Positions 27,094 to 35,874 of a stretch of DNA of 64,000 nucleotides are shown here, one piece after another. Source of the DNA: Taibaiella lutea (GTDB lineage: Bacteria; Bacteroidota; Bacteroidia; Chitinophagales; Chitinophagaceae); contig NZ_VWSH01000004.1 of NCBI RefSeq assembly GCF_008629695.1, positions 496,001-560,000 on the forward strand, in the 5' to 3' direction. The position numbers were made by a program, and so were the translations under genes. The notes under the pieces were generated by a model. The model did no database searches, was not told the origin of the DNA, and was given only the letters and a program-made list of their open reading frames with translations. Positions within the stretch are counted from its first letter, which is position 1. Every line of letters starts with the position of its first letter.

Positions 27094-27681
27094 TTAATCA
27101 TCCAACCCTTTGCCGGCAAGAATTTTCGGTATGCTTTTCTCAATTCTTGATTCCCTGGTTTTGGACTGTTTCGGTTGAGAGAAATGAAAAAGATAGGCTC
27201 TTTGTCTTCCGGGTGTCAATGCTTTAAAAGCTTTCTTCAAAGCGGCATTATCATTCAGTTTGTTTTGAAACTCTTCAGGAACAGGATATTCCGAAGTCTT
27301 TTTAAGCGCTACTTTTAACCCTGCTTTTTCCACAGCAATAGCTCCGTAAATATAAGTTTTCAGAATAGCCTCCATCCTGACTATTTCCCTGTAATCGGTG
27401 AACCGTATCTGCCTTGCCGCCTGTACATTTTCCGTTTGCTGAATCAGGATACCATCGGCATCATTCAGCAAGACTCCTTTGAAAAATAAAAGCGCACAAT
27501 ATTCTTTGAAAACATGTATCAGGACAATATTGTTTTTGCCGAAAGTATAGCATGGACAACCCCATTTCAACTCTTCCGTCAGTCCGCAATCAAGAACAAT
27601 TTTTCTTAATTGCGCTGTTTCTTCATACCACTTCTGGGTCTTATCAAAGTAAAAATCAACTTTAGGATTCATGTCATTCAT
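27094..27681 (-). CDS. YdeI/OmpD-associated family protein with DUF1801 domain
   Basis: 195 residues. Residues about 8-110 form a DUF1801-like domain (LTEELKWGCPCYTFGKNNIVLIHVFKEYCALLFFKG). The C-terminal part (PVPEEFQNKLNDNAALKKAFKALTPGRQRAYLFHFSQPKQSKTRE) is the OmdA motif. Cytosolic protein, function unclear. Last gene of the operon ArsR - SRPBCC - DoxX-like - YdeI; its start is directly next to the DoxX-like stop. Confidence 0.88.
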   Translation of the reverse strand: MNDMNPKVDFYFDKTQKWYEETAQLRKIVLDCGLTEELKWGCPCYTFGKNNIVLIHVFKEYCALLFFKGVLLNDADGILIQQTENVQAARQIRFTDYREIVRMEAILKTYIYGAIAVEKAGLKVALKKTSEYPVPEEFQNKLNDNAALKKAFKALTPGRQRAYLFHFSQPKQSKTRESRIEKSIPKILAGKGLDD

Positions 27682-28068
27682 TTACTGATTAACCAAAATA
27701 ATTTTTCTGTCCGCAGGTCTGCAATACCACGACAAAATAATAAAAATAGTCTGCATTAATGGTCCTAATAATGCTTTAACGGCATAATCGCCGCTGGCCA
27801 GATGGGAAATAAATGCTCCCGTCATCAGAAAAAAGAAGCCTGCATAAGCCCATTCTTTGAGGAGTTTAAATTTAGGAACCAGAATGGCTATTACACCCAA
27901 TACTTTCCACACACCAATGATGTACAGGAAGTACAAAGGGTAACCCAGCGGAACAACCAGGTCAATCATAGCTTTGACATGAAATATTTGAGCAAGGCCG
28001 CTTCCCAGCATGCCGAAAGCCAGTAGCAGGGTTGCAACCCAATAAATAATCAGTTTTCCTTTTTGCAT
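27682..28068 (-). CDS. DoxX-like membrane protein
   Basis: 128 residues, four hydrophobic helices. Typical features are IYWVATLLLAFGMLGSGLAQIFHV, a P-L-G-Y-P-L-Y loop and IGVWKVLGVIAIL. DoxX-like proteins are inner-membrane, sometimes redox-linked; the role here is unknown. Third gene of the operon, 6 bases after the SRPBCC gene and abutting the YdeI-family gene. Confidence 0.85.
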   Translation of the reverse strand: MQKGKLIIYWVATLLLAFGMLGSGLAQIFHVKAMIDLVVPLGYPLYFLYIIGVWKVLGVIAILVPKFKLLKEWAYAGFFFLMTGAFISHLASGDYAVKALLGPLMQTIFIILSWYCRPADRKIILVNQ

Positions 28069-28074
28069 AATGTG

Positions 28075-28542
28075 TTATTTTAATTTGTTTACGATGTCTT
28101 GTAAGCGGTTATGTGCCATATTGAGACCCTGCGCAAAAGGCAGCTTCAATACCTGATCCCTACAGGCAACCGATTTATAAACTATTTGCATGGTAAGTTT
28201 GCTGGTATCGTCCGTAAGTGATTCAAATTCGAGGAACTCAAGCTGTACGGGAAAAGCTGCGTTCTCCATTTCAAACGTCCGTGTGATTTTGTGGTTCGGA
28301 ACAAATTCATGGATAGTACCATTGGCCTGAAATACTACATTCCCATTGGCGTCGCTGGTTTCAAAACGGTAACCACCGTGTGCTTTATTTTCAAGTTTCA
28401 ACACTTTTGTACCCATCCATTGTTCCACAATTTCAGGATCCTCATAAGCTTTAAACAATAATTCCAACGGCAAATCAAATTCGCGTGTAATTACCAACTC
28501 CTGTTTGCCGTCCCCGGCATTGATTTTTGTTTTTAGTTCCAT
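28075..28542 (-). CDS. SRPBCC (AHSA1-type) protein, second copy
   Basis: 155 residues with VITREFDLPLELLFKAYEDPEIVEQWMG at the start and HKITRTFEMENAAFPVQLEFLEFE, followed by a C-terminal amphipathic helix. Same fold as the gene at 21077-21577 but only moderately similar. Second gene of the ArsR operon, 6 bases after the ArsR stop. Confidence 0.88.
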   Translation of the reverse strand: MELKTKINAGDGKQELVITREFDLPLELLFKAYEDPEIVEQWMGTKVLKLENKAHGGYRFETSDANGNVVFQANGTIHEFVPNHKITRTFEMENAAFPVQLEFLEFESLTDDTSKLTMQIVYKSVACRDQVLKLPFAQGLNMAHNRLQDIVNKLK

Positions 28543-28548
28543 GTTCTG

Positions 28549-28872
28549 TTATTTTTTTGGTTTGTATTGCTTCATGATAGATTCCAGTTTATTAAATCGT
28601 TCATCCCACATCTGGCGGAATGGCTCGATAAAGTCGGCTACTTCTTTCATTTTTTTTGCATTAATGTGATAGTAAATTTCCCTGCCGTTCTGTTCCTGCT
28701 CCAGCAATTCGCATTCGGCAAGAATCTGTATGTGTTTGGAAACAGTAGGCCTTGCCGTATCAAAGTTGGAGGCTATTGCGCCTGCTGTCATGGATTGTGA
28801 AGCAACCAATAGCAGTATGGCGCGCCTTGTAGGATCTGCTATGGCTTGAAAAACATCTCGTCTCAGGTTCAT
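28549..28872 (-). CDS. ArsR-family transcriptional regulator, second copy
   Basis: 107 residues. [56 protein letters not shown]; no thiol ligand cluster, so metal-independent. Closely related to the regulator at 21577-21894. It leads the operon ArsR - SRPBCC - DoxX-like - YdeI and most likely binds the two repeats that flank its own -7 box at 28891-28898. Confidence 0.93.
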   Translation of the reverse strand: MNLRRDVFQAIADPTRRAILLLVASQSMTAGAIASNFDTARPTVSKHIQILAECELLEQEQNGREIYYHINAKKMKEVADFIEPFRQMWDERFNKLESIMKQYKPKK

Positions 28873-28874
28873 TA

Positions 28875-28918
28875 TGTAGTTATTTGACTACAAATGTAAG
28901 TGTAGCTATTTGACTACA
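28875..28918 (-). promoter_or_regulatory. Promoter with two identical-type ArsR operators
   Basis: TGTAGTTATTTGACTACA (28875-28892) and TGTAGCTATTTGACTACA (28901-28918) differ by one base and are dyads with TGTAG/CTACA arms. The -7 box TACATTTG (minus, 28891-28898) lies between them. Confidence 0.7.
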
Positions 28919-29010
28919 CAAATTTTTTGACACTTTTTTTTGTGAGAAAGAAATGTTTTAACAGAAAGTTTGATATTTATTGAAAGAGCTGCGCTGTACT
29001 ACGCTGTTAC

Positions 29011-29592
29011 TTATTTTTTCTTGTACTTATTATCCTTCCATTGGTTGGTGCCATTTGCACTGTCTTCAATAAGGCTTTTTAACCTCTTTGTTTGAGTAGA
29101 TGCCTGCTTCGCACTCATAACCCAGTGTATGGATACTTTTTGATAAGATGCTGCAAGCAATTGAAAGTATTCCCATGCGTTTTTATTTGCCTTAAATTGC
29201 TTTTCAAACTCAGGCATAAATTTTACATTTTCTGTTTCGTGCGAATATATCTTCGACCTTTCTTCTTTGCGCATTTCAAATGCCGCAATTCCTGCCGGAT
29301 ACATAAGTCCCTGCTCCTTTAATTTTTCAACCTTTTTAATATTTATCGCACTCCATATGCTTGACGGCTTGCGTTGCGAAAAACGAATCTGATAGCTATC
29401 CTTGTCTATGGATTTACGGACACCATCTATCCATCCGAAGCAAAGCGCTTCATCAACCGATTCAGACCAGGTCATGCTTGGCTTGCCGCTATCTACCTTA
29501 TAAAAGCCCACAAGCAGTTCTGTTTCCTTCTCATGATGCTGCTTCAGCCATTTCCTGAAGCCTGACTGTTTTTCAAAAAATACAGGTGCCAT
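29011..29592 (-). CDS. YdeI/OmpD-associated family protein
   Basis: 193 residues. FRKWLKQHHEKETELLVGFYKVDSGKPSMTWSESVDEALCFGWIDGVRKSIDKDSYQIRFSQRKPSSIWSAINIKKVEKL is the classical YdeI block. The C-terminus is lysine-rich. Function unknown; related to stress and bacteriocin protection in some bacteria. Single gene. Confidence 0.88.
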   Translation of the reverse strand: MAPVFFEKQSGFRKWLKQHHEKETELLVGFYKVDSGKPSMTWSESVDEALCFGWIDGVRKSIDKDSYQIRFSQRKPSSIWSAINIKKVEKLKEQGLMYPAGIAAFEMRKEERSKIYSHETENVKFMPEFEKQFKANKNAWEYFQLLAASYQKVSIHWVMSAKQASTQTKRLKSLIEDSANGTNQWKDNKYKKK

Positions 29593-29743
29593 TATTATTT
29601 TTAAAAAGTATCATTTCACTTATGATATTATCGGAATGATTTGCTTAGCAATCATTTTCAATAATAAGAAACAGGTCTTAATATGGATTGAAAATAATCA
29701 ATCTTCTTATGATTTTATATTTAGTGATAAAAAGAACCAAACA

Positions 29744-29783
29744 AAAGAAAAAGGCCTTCCCTTGCGGAAAAGCCTTTTCTTAT
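29744..29783 (-). terminator. Terminator of ilvE
   Basis: Hairpin AAAAGGC / GCCTTTT with inner TTTCC/GGGAA, ending in a T run on the minus strand, just past the ilvE stop. Confidence 0.8.
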
Positions 29784-29802
29784 TATTCACTTAAACTTAA
29801 AC

Positions 29803-30873
29803 TCAGATTTTAAATCTCCAATCGTATTTATCATCCACACGGCCATAACGGATGTCGTCTAACTGTGCTTTGATTTTTGGGGATATCTTCCACTCAGATA
29901 CTTCCGGCAAATCCAGTTGCTCTCCTTTATAAGTAAGGTTTGCAATGAAAGACATGGAGGCCGCAGTACCACTACCAAAAGCTTCTTGTAGTTTACCTGC
30001 TTTATGGGCTGCTTCCAGCTCATCCATGCTGATAGGACGTTCTTCTACAGTAATGCCATTTTCTTTCAGCAAAGTAATAATACTATCACGGGTAACACCT
30101 GCAAGGATAGTACCGCTATTCAAATCAGGCGTTAAGGCAACACCGTCAACGATAAAGAAAACATTCATTGTACCGATTTCCTGTACATATTTGTTTTCAA
30201 CCGCGTCTGTCCAAAGGTTTTGGTCATAACCCATTTTCTTAACCTCGGCAGCCGGCAACATGCTTGCGCCATAGTTACCTGCAGCTTTAGTAAAACCAAT
30301 ACCGCCTTTTGCAGCACGGACATATTTGTCCTGTACATAAATACGTACCGGCTTATTGTAATAAGCACCCGCAGGGCTTGTAATAATTGCAAAACGGTAT
30401 GTTTCGGAAGAACGCACACCAATGAATTCATCCATTGCAATCATGAACGGACGGATATATAAAGAAGTCTCTGCTTCACCCGGTACCCAGGCTGCGTCTA
30501 ATTCGATTAGCTGACGCATGCCTTCCATAAAAATTTCTTCAGGAATATCAGGCATGCCCATTCTGTGAGCAGAAACATTCATACGTTTCCAGTTGTCAAC
30601 AGGACGGAAAATTGAAATGGAACCATCAGGCTGGCGATAAGCTTTAATACCTTCGAAAATAGCCTGGCCATAATGCATAAAAGAAGTTGCAGGGCTCATG
30701 CTGAAATTTCCGTAAGGAAGTATTTCCGGAGTACCCCACTCTCCATCTTTGTAATCACAAACCAACATATGGTCCGCGTATTCTTTACCAAAAACCAGAT
30801 TATCCTTGGTTAAAGGATGAATTCGGCTGTTCTCAGTTTTACTTACTTTAATGTTAAGCTCTGAAACGTTCAT
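29803..30873 (-). CDS. ilvE: Branched-chain amino acid aminotransferase
   Basis: 356 residues of the fold-type IV PLP aminotransferase, group II. It transfers amino groups between glutamate and the 2-keto acids of Leu, Ile and Val. SFMHYGQAIFEGIKAYRQPDGSISIFRP near 64-91, the PLP Lys in GGIGFTKAAGNYGAS, EIGTMNVFFIVDG near 232-244, and LLKENGITVEERPISMDEL are conserved. The -7-like CCTTTGC box before the start gives a short leader. Single gene. Confidence 0.95.
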   Translation of the reverse strand: MNVSELNIKVSKTENSRIHPLTKDNLVFGKEYADHMLVCDYKDGEWGTPEILPYGNFSMSPATSFMHYGQAIFEGIKAYRQPDGSISIFRPVDNWKRMNVSAHRMGMPDIPEEIFMEGMRQLIELDAAWVPGEAETSLYIRPFMIAMDEFIGVRSSETYRFAIITSPAGAYYNKPVRIYVQDKYVRAAKGGIGFTKAAGNYGASMLPAAEVKKMGYDQNLWTDAVENKYVQEIGTMNVFFIVDGVALTPDLNSGTILAGVTRDSIITLLKENGITVEERPISMDELEAAHKAGKLQEAFGSGTAASMSFIANLTYKGEQLDLPEVSEWKISPKIKAQLDDIRYGRVDDKYDWRFKI

Positions 30874-31000
30874 AGTTAAATTGATTTACTCTTTTAATTG
30901 ATTATCGTTCTACAACACAATCCTTTATCTTTGAGGTTGCAAAGGAACGAAATTTTTTTGTCCTTTAAGTAAACACTAACCATTAAATTCCAATACGTTA

Positions 31001-31453
31001 ATGTTAAATAATGAATATAGCAATTTAAATAAAGTGTTATTCAATAATAGCAAGCTGATTGAAAATAAAAATAACATTGAAAAAAATATTAGTGAGGGGT
31101 TACTAACCTTTAGGACTTTGGTTATCATAAGTCCTTTTATCAATGAAACGGAAGAATCGGCTCAATTAGAAAAAATTCTTGCTGCCTGCAAATTACAAAG
31201 TAACGATTACAATGTTTCGGTATTAACAAATGACTGGTCTTATTTCAGAAATGCAGCATCCATTAAAGAGATTCTTCTTTTCGGTGTTTCCGAAAAAGAT
31301 CTTAATCTGAATATCCTGATGCCTTTTAATCAGGTCATCAGGTTTGACAACAGAGTCTGGATCAAATCTTCTTCTATTGCAGAAATGATGAAAAGCCAGG
31401 AAATTAAAAACAATCTTTGGCAGAACGCGTTGAAACCTCATTTCCTCGGTTAA
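31001..31453 (+). CDS. Conserved hypothetical protein upstream of rdgB
   Basis: 150 residues, cytosolic, no signal peptide. Mixed alpha/beta pattern: RTLVIISPFINETEESAQLEKILAACKLQSNDYNVSVL, then IKEILLFGVSEKDLNLNIL and FNQVIRFDNRVWI. The order ‘acquire strand - helix - FGVSxxxLxL’ recalls UDG-like folds and the clamp-loader subunit HolD (psi), but I cannot prove it. It is 11 bases upstream of rdgB on the same strand, so one transcript is likely, which links it loosely to nucleotide or DNA metabolism. Confidence 0.72.
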   Translation: MLNNEYSNLNKVLFNNSKLIENKNNIEKNISEGLLTFRTLVIISPFINETEESAQLEKILAACKLQSNDYNVSVLTNDWSYFRNAASIKEILLFGVSEKDLNLNILMPFNQVIRFDNRVWIKSSSIAEMMKSQEIKNNLWQNALKPHFLG

Positions 31454-31464
31454 AATTTAGATAA

Positions 31465-32067
31465 ATGAATTTAATATTTGCTTCTAACAATAAAGGTAAA
31501 ATAACTGAGATTCAAAGTTTAATACCTGCTGAAATAACGGTAACTTCTATGAAGGATGCAGGAATAGATGCAGAGATTCCCGAACCCTTTTATACTTTCA
31601 GGGACAATGCAAAGGCCAAAGCAGACTATATCAAAAACCGGACGGGCCAGAACTGTTTCTCGGAAGATAGTGGACTGATTGTACCTGCACTGAATGGAGA
31701 GCCCGGTGTTTTCAGTGCCAGATACGCAGGGGAGCCAAGTAATGATGACAACAATAACAGGAAACTATTAACGGAAATTCAAAAGGTAACTGACAAACGG
31801 GCTCATTATAAATCCGTTATTTGTCTGTTGCTGAATGACGAAATACATTATTTTGAGGGAAAATGTGAGGGCCACATTACAGATGCGCCTAAAGGAAACG
31901 GTGGATTTGGCTATGATCCCTTGTTTGTTCCTGAAGGCTACGGGCAAACATTTGGCGAGTTACCCCTGGAAATAAAAAACACCTTAAGCCACCGTGGAAA
32001 AGCAATGAAATTATTTACGGAATTTCTGCACAAATATATTGCTGAGGAGAAACGGCATATATTTTAA
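31465..32067 (+). CDS. rdgB: XTP/dITP diphosphatase (non-canonical purine NTP pyrophosphatase)
   Basis: Removes deaminated purine nucleoside triphosphates (dITP, XTP) by cutting them to the monophosphate and pyrophosphate, which keeps them out of DNA. 200 residues as usual. FASNNKGKITEIQ (substrate and Mg contact), FSEDSGLIVPALNGEPGVFSARYAG, GGFGYDPLFVPEGYGQTFGEL and LSHRGKAMKLF are the family's conserved blocks. Coupled with the unknown gene upstream. Confidence 0.95.
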   Translation: MNLIFASNNKGKITEIQSLIPAEITVTSMKDAGIDAEIPEPFYTFRDNAKAKADYIKNRTGQNCFSEDSGLIVPALNGEPGVFSARYAGEPSNDDNNNRKLLTEIQKVTDKRAHYKSVICLLLNDEIHYFEGKCEGHITDAPKGNGGFGYDPLFVPEGYGQTFGELPLEIKNTLSHRGKAMKLFTEFLHKYIAEEKRHIF

Positions 32068-32210
32068 TATACTAAGCCATAAAGGCATCTGCCATCTATC
32101 GTAAGTAGTGTTGATTCCTTGACATAACTTATTCAGATTCCTTAGAGTAAGGGTATCTGATCCCTTTGGTATCTTATACTGATATCTTAAATTAAATATC
32201 ATTTACAAAC

Positions 32211-32975
32211 ATGAAAATAGCCGATCCAGCTTTCAACTATGATAAATTCGGACATACTTATTCAGGCCACAGACAAACTGACCCACGTATTGCAGCCTAT
32301 GTAAATACAGCATTGGAACATGCAAAAACCATATTGAATGTTGGTGCAGGAGGCGGTTCTTATGAGCCTGACGATCATTATGTTGTAGCAGTTGAGCCTT
32401 CGTTCGTAATGCGTGAACAAAGAAAAGCCAATAACAAAGTTCCGGGAATCAACGCAAAAGCCGATCACCTGCCTTTTGACGACAACGCATTCGACGCTTC
32501 TATGGCGATGGTAACAGTACATCATTGGCCTGATATAGCCAAGGGATTGCAGGAATTACGAAGAGTTACAAAAGAACAGGTCATCATCATGACTTTTGAC
32601 CCTGATGCACTGGATGAATTCTGGAATGCGCAATATTTTCCGGAGCTGATAGCCGTTGAAAAAGCCCGCTACCCTACCGTAGATTTTATCAGTAATGCCT
32701 TAGGCGGCAATATTGAAGTGATACCGGTCCCCATACCTTTGGATTGTACGGATGGTTTTCAGGAAGCATTTTATGGAAGGCCGGAAGCATTTTTACAAAA
32801 AGAAGTCCGCCAGTCACAATCGGCATGGGGATTTCTACCCGAAGCAACAGCATCTGAATTGGTTAAAAGATTGGAAGATGATTTACTTTCGGGAGAATGG
32901 AACAGAAAATACGGACATTTCAGGACTCAGGCATTTTTTACAGGTGCATTGCGGTTGATTATCTCGCGTCCATAG
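32211..32975 (+). CDS. Class I SAM-dependent methyltransferase (ubiE-like)
   Basis: 254 residues. ILNVGAGGGSYEP near 44-56 is the SAM-binding loop, VAVEPSFVMREQR motif post-I, HLPFDDNAFDASMAMVTVHHW near 88-108 is the second and third motif, and ELRRVTKEQVIIMTFDP follows. Small-molecule methyltransferase of the UbiE/Coq5 branch, substrate unknown. Single gene. Confidence 0.9.
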   Translation: MKIADPAFNYDKFGHTYSGHRQTDPRIAAYVNTALEHAKTILNVGAGGGSYEPDDHYVVAVEPSFVMREQRKANNKVPGINAKADHLPFDDNAFDASMAMVTVHHWPDIAKGLQELRRVTKEQVIIMTFDPDALDEFWNAQYFPELIAVEKARYPTVDFISNALGGNIEVIPVPIPLDCTDGFQEAFYGRPEAFLQKEVRQSQSAWGFLPEATASELVKRLEDDLLSGEWNRKYGHFRTQAFFTGALRLIISRP

Positions 32976-33092
32976 ATTTTGCGGCTTAAGAAATGGTAAC
33001 AAGGAAATGTTTAAATTGATTATAAATATACAGGTTGCTGTCGGGCCTCCCATAACAATACAACCTAAAGGACAATGTAAAGCACATTGAAA

Positions 33093-33635
33093 ATGAATAG
33101 AATAGAAATTCCATTAAGCAAGACAAAAATATTACTCACGATTGTGGGGTCAATTTTGTTTGTAATAGCAGGGTTTTACTTAATGAATACCATAGCGAAC
33201 CAACAGACAAAGGTTAATCTGACAATCGTAAAAGGCGTTGGTATAGCTGCTATTCTATTCTTTACTACAATAGGTATTTATGCAATAAAGAAATTGTTTG
33301 ATAAAAAAACAGGGCTGATAATTGATGAAAATGGAATTTTAGACAATACAAATGCTTCCAGCATCGGACTTATAAAATGGACAGATATTACAGTAATAAA
33401 AACGGAACAAATTGCCTCAACAAAATTCCTGTTGATTTACACTATAAACCCCGGCTTTTATCTTGACAAGGCAAAAGGGCTTACAAAAAAACTAATGGCT
33501 GGGAACAACAGCATGTATGGAACGCCGCTATCCATTACTTCCGGGGCTTTAAAATGCAACTTCAATAACCTGGAGAAGCTGATAAATGACAGGTTTGATG
33601 AACATAAGGGAATAAGACAGAACGCAGGGAGTTAG
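33093..33635 (+). CDS. STM3941-family membrane protein
   Basis: 180 residues from the ATG at 33093; the codon two positions upstream is TTG. IEIPLSKTKILLTIVGSILFVIAGFYL at the start, a second hydrophobic helix near 45-70 and LIIDENGILDNTNASSIGLIKWTDI match the STM3941 family of PH-like membrane proteins. Function unknown; inner membrane with a cytosolic beta domain. Followed by a strong bidirectional terminator. Confidence 0.78.
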   Translation: MNRIEIPLSKTKILLTIVGSILFVIAGFYLMNTIANQQTKVNLTIVKGVGIAAILFFTTIGIYAIKKLFDKKTGLIIDENGILDNTNASSIGLIKWTDITVIKTEQIASTKFLLIYTINPGFYLDKAKGLTKKLMAGNNSMYGTPLSITSGALKCNFNNLEKLINDRFDEHKGIRQNAGS

Positions 33636-33685
33636 AAACATTCACATATATACAAAAGAAAGCTTTACAGTAATGAAGCATACCT

Positions 33686-33723
33686 AAAAATGAGAGGCGG
33701 CTTAAAAAACCGCCTCTCATTTT
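33686..33723. terminator. Bidirectional terminator
   Basis: AAAATGAGAGGCGG / CCGCCTCTCATTTT with an 8-base loop between convergent genes. Confidence 0.9.
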
Positions 33724-33798
33724 GTATATATTATAAAGCTACTGCTTATACATTGCTTTGAACAACACTTATTAAATTGACATTCCCGGCAAAAGATA

Positions 33799-34917
33799 CT
33801 ATGCCATTACTTCCAAAGGACGTTTCTGAATAGCCAATACGTTTTCAGGGCGTTTACCCAATTCTTTAATAAAACGGAAGTGCGAGTTAATGGCGGTAGT
33901 CATTTTGGGAATACTGTTATAAGTAATGCCAAACTCCTTGCATTTAGCTTCCACTATCTTGCTGATGGCAGGATAATGTACATGACTGATACGTGGGAAC
34001 AAATGGTGTTCAATCTGGAAATTAAGTCCGCCTACAAACCAATTAATGATTTTGCTCTCAGGAGAAAAGTTGGCAGTGGTTTTTATCTGATGAATGGCCC
34101 ATTCATTTTCAATATGCTTGAAGTCTGAAATATCAACATATTCAAACTCTGTCTCCTCCACCACATGTGCCAATTGAAATACGATAGAAAGCGTAAATCC
34201 TAAAGCAAAATGCATGCAAAGGAAACCAACCAACCATGGTAACATGCCTACAGTATAGATTGGCAAGGCAATATAAAATGCCAGATACAGAATTTTACTT
34301 ACCCAAAAGATGATATGCTCTTTGGTATCCATTTTAGGCAATGGCGTGGTATAAACTTTCTTGGTAGCATATTTAACTGGGTCTTGTACGAATACCCAGA
34401 AAATAGAACCCAGCATGTATAGAAAAGGAAGATAGATATGCTGATATTTATGTGCAGGCACCCATTTTTGTGTATTGCACATTCTTATCATCGGGCTTTT
34501 AGCGATGTCATCATCAACGCCATCCACATTTGTATAGGTATGATGGATGATATTATGCTTTTGTTTCCAGAAAAAAGCATTGCCGCCCAATACATTCAAA
34601 GTAAGGCCAAGTATTTCATTTACCCATTTTTTTGTAGAATAACTGCCATGGCAAGCATCATGCATTACATCAAAGCCAACTCCGGCAAGGGTTACTCCGA
34701 ACAGAATACTCAACCCGATTCCTGCTATTGCGGTTAAAGGAATGAATACAAGTGTATAATATAATGCTGCTGATAACAGTAACAACACTACAGTTTTAAT
34801 ATACAATTTCCAATTACCTGTCTTCTTCAATTGTCGGGTTGTAAAATAGTCCTCGACTGCCTTCTTCAATGATGGAAAAAAAACTGCGTTCTTATTGTTA
34901 TAGGTTACTTTGGGCAT
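33799..34917 (-). CDS. Membrane fatty acid desaturase (acyl-CoA / acyl-lipid type)
   Basis: 372 residues with the three histidine boxes of membrane di-iron desaturases: HDACHG near 106-111, HNIIHHTYTN near 141-150 and QIEHHLFP near 311-318. Four hydrophobic helices anchor it in the inner membrane; the active site faces the cytosol. It introduces a cis double bond into a fatty acyl chain using O2 and electrons from ferredoxin or cytochrome b5. Likely delta-5, -6 or -9 type, position unknown. Promoter box TATCTTTG on the minus strand at 34985-34992. Confidence 0.92.
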   Translation of the reverse strand: MPKVTYNNKNAVFFPSLKKAVEDYFTTRQLKKTGNWKLYIKTVVLLLLSAALYYTLVFIPLTAIAGIGLSILFGVTLAGVGFDVMHDACHGSYSTKKWVNEILGLTLNVLGGNAFFWKQKHNIIHHTYTNVDGVDDDIAKSPMIRMCNTQKWVPAHKYQHIYLPFLYMLGSIFWVFVQDPVKYATKKVYTTPLPKMDTKEHIIFWVSKILYLAFYIALPIYTVGMLPWLVGFLCMHFALGFTLSIVFQLAHVVEETEFEYVDISDFKHIENEWAIHQIKTTANFSPESKIINWFVGGLNFQIEHHLFPRISHVHYPAISKIVEAKCKEFGITYNSIPKMTTAINSHFRFIKELGKRPENVLAIQKRPLEVMA

Positions 34918-35057
34918 TCAAATATTTGTTTATTGTTATCAATCACAGTGAAAACTTATTCACTATCCGTTTCTGCAAAGTTGCCAAAGATAATCAAAAA
35001 AGCGCAAAGTAAATGTCAAACTATGTATGACAAATGTAGGTCCGCAAAGAAAAAATC

Positions 35058-35090
35058 AAAAAGCCGCAAACCTTTCGGATTGCGGCTTTT
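35058..35090 (-). terminator. Terminator of rplY
   Basis: Hairpin AAAAGCCGCAA / TTGCGGCTTTTT with a T run on the minus strand, 23 bases past the rplY stop. Confidence 0.85.
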
Positions 35091-35112
35091 AAGCTTTATT
35101 TCAATTAAGAAA

Positions 35113-35694
35113 TTATTTACCTTTCTTAGTTTCAGTTTCAGCTTGACGAAGCGCACGGGTCATAACTACAGAAGCAATCGGCTGACGAAGCGGGTTCATC
35201 AATTCTGCGTTTTCGATTTTTACATCTTCAACACGGATATTACCGTTCAGCTGAAGGTTAGTGATATCAACATCAATGCTTGATACTAAGTTTTCAGGCA
35301 TAGTACGCAATTTCAATGATTTCATTTTGATAACCAGACGACCACCGGCTTTAACACCTTCAGACTGGCCTACAAAATTCAATGGAAGATTTGCAATTAC
35401 TTTTCTGTCACTAACCAATTCAAGGAAATCAATATGATTCAAAGAATCTGTTACAACATCAAATTGTTTGTCTTTCAAAATAGTGCGGTAAGATTTACCG
35501 TCAACTTTGATTTCTGCAATCTGGAATTCCGGAGTGTAAACCAACGGGCGGAAAGCCAACTGAGGTGCAGAGAAATGAATTTCTTCTTTACCACCATAAA
35601 TTACACCTAATACTTGTCCTGATGAACGCAAATCACGAGCTGCTTTTTTACCCGTGTCGGTTCTTAATTGTCCTTCGATAACGACAGTTTTCAT
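35113..35694 (-). CDS. rplY: 50S ribosomal protein L25 / general stress protein Ctc
   Basis: Binds 5S rRNA in the large ribosomal subunit. 193 residues, the long Ctc form with an N-terminal L25 domain (about 1-90: IEGQLRTDTGKKAARDLRSSGQVLGVIYGG) and a C-terminal TL5-like domain (about 95-180: PLNFVGQSEGVKAGGRLVIKMKSLKLRTMPENL). It follows prs by 180 bases, a neighbourhood common in many phyla. Confidence 0.95.
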   Translation of the reverse strand: MKTVVIEGQLRTDTGKKAARDLRSSGQVLGVIYGGKEEIHFSAPQLAFRPLVYTPEFQIAEIKVDGKSYRTILKDKQFDVVTDSLNHIDFLELVSDRKVIANLPLNFVGQSEGVKAGGRLVIKMKSLKLRTMPENLVSSIDVDITNLQLNGNIRVEDVKIENAELMNPLRQPIASVVMTRALRQAETETKKGK

Positions 35695-35874
35695 TTTTTG
35701 TACTTGTTTTTACCTTTCAAAGCCAAATGAATATTCGGGTGAACATCTAACTATGAACTGTGATTAATTTAATTTTTTTAAAGAACTAACGGCATTGGCC
35801 GACCCGTATTTTTTTGCTTAAACAGTCATTTTATTATTCCCGCCGGAAAGTGCTTTTCCTGCGGGCACTCAATA

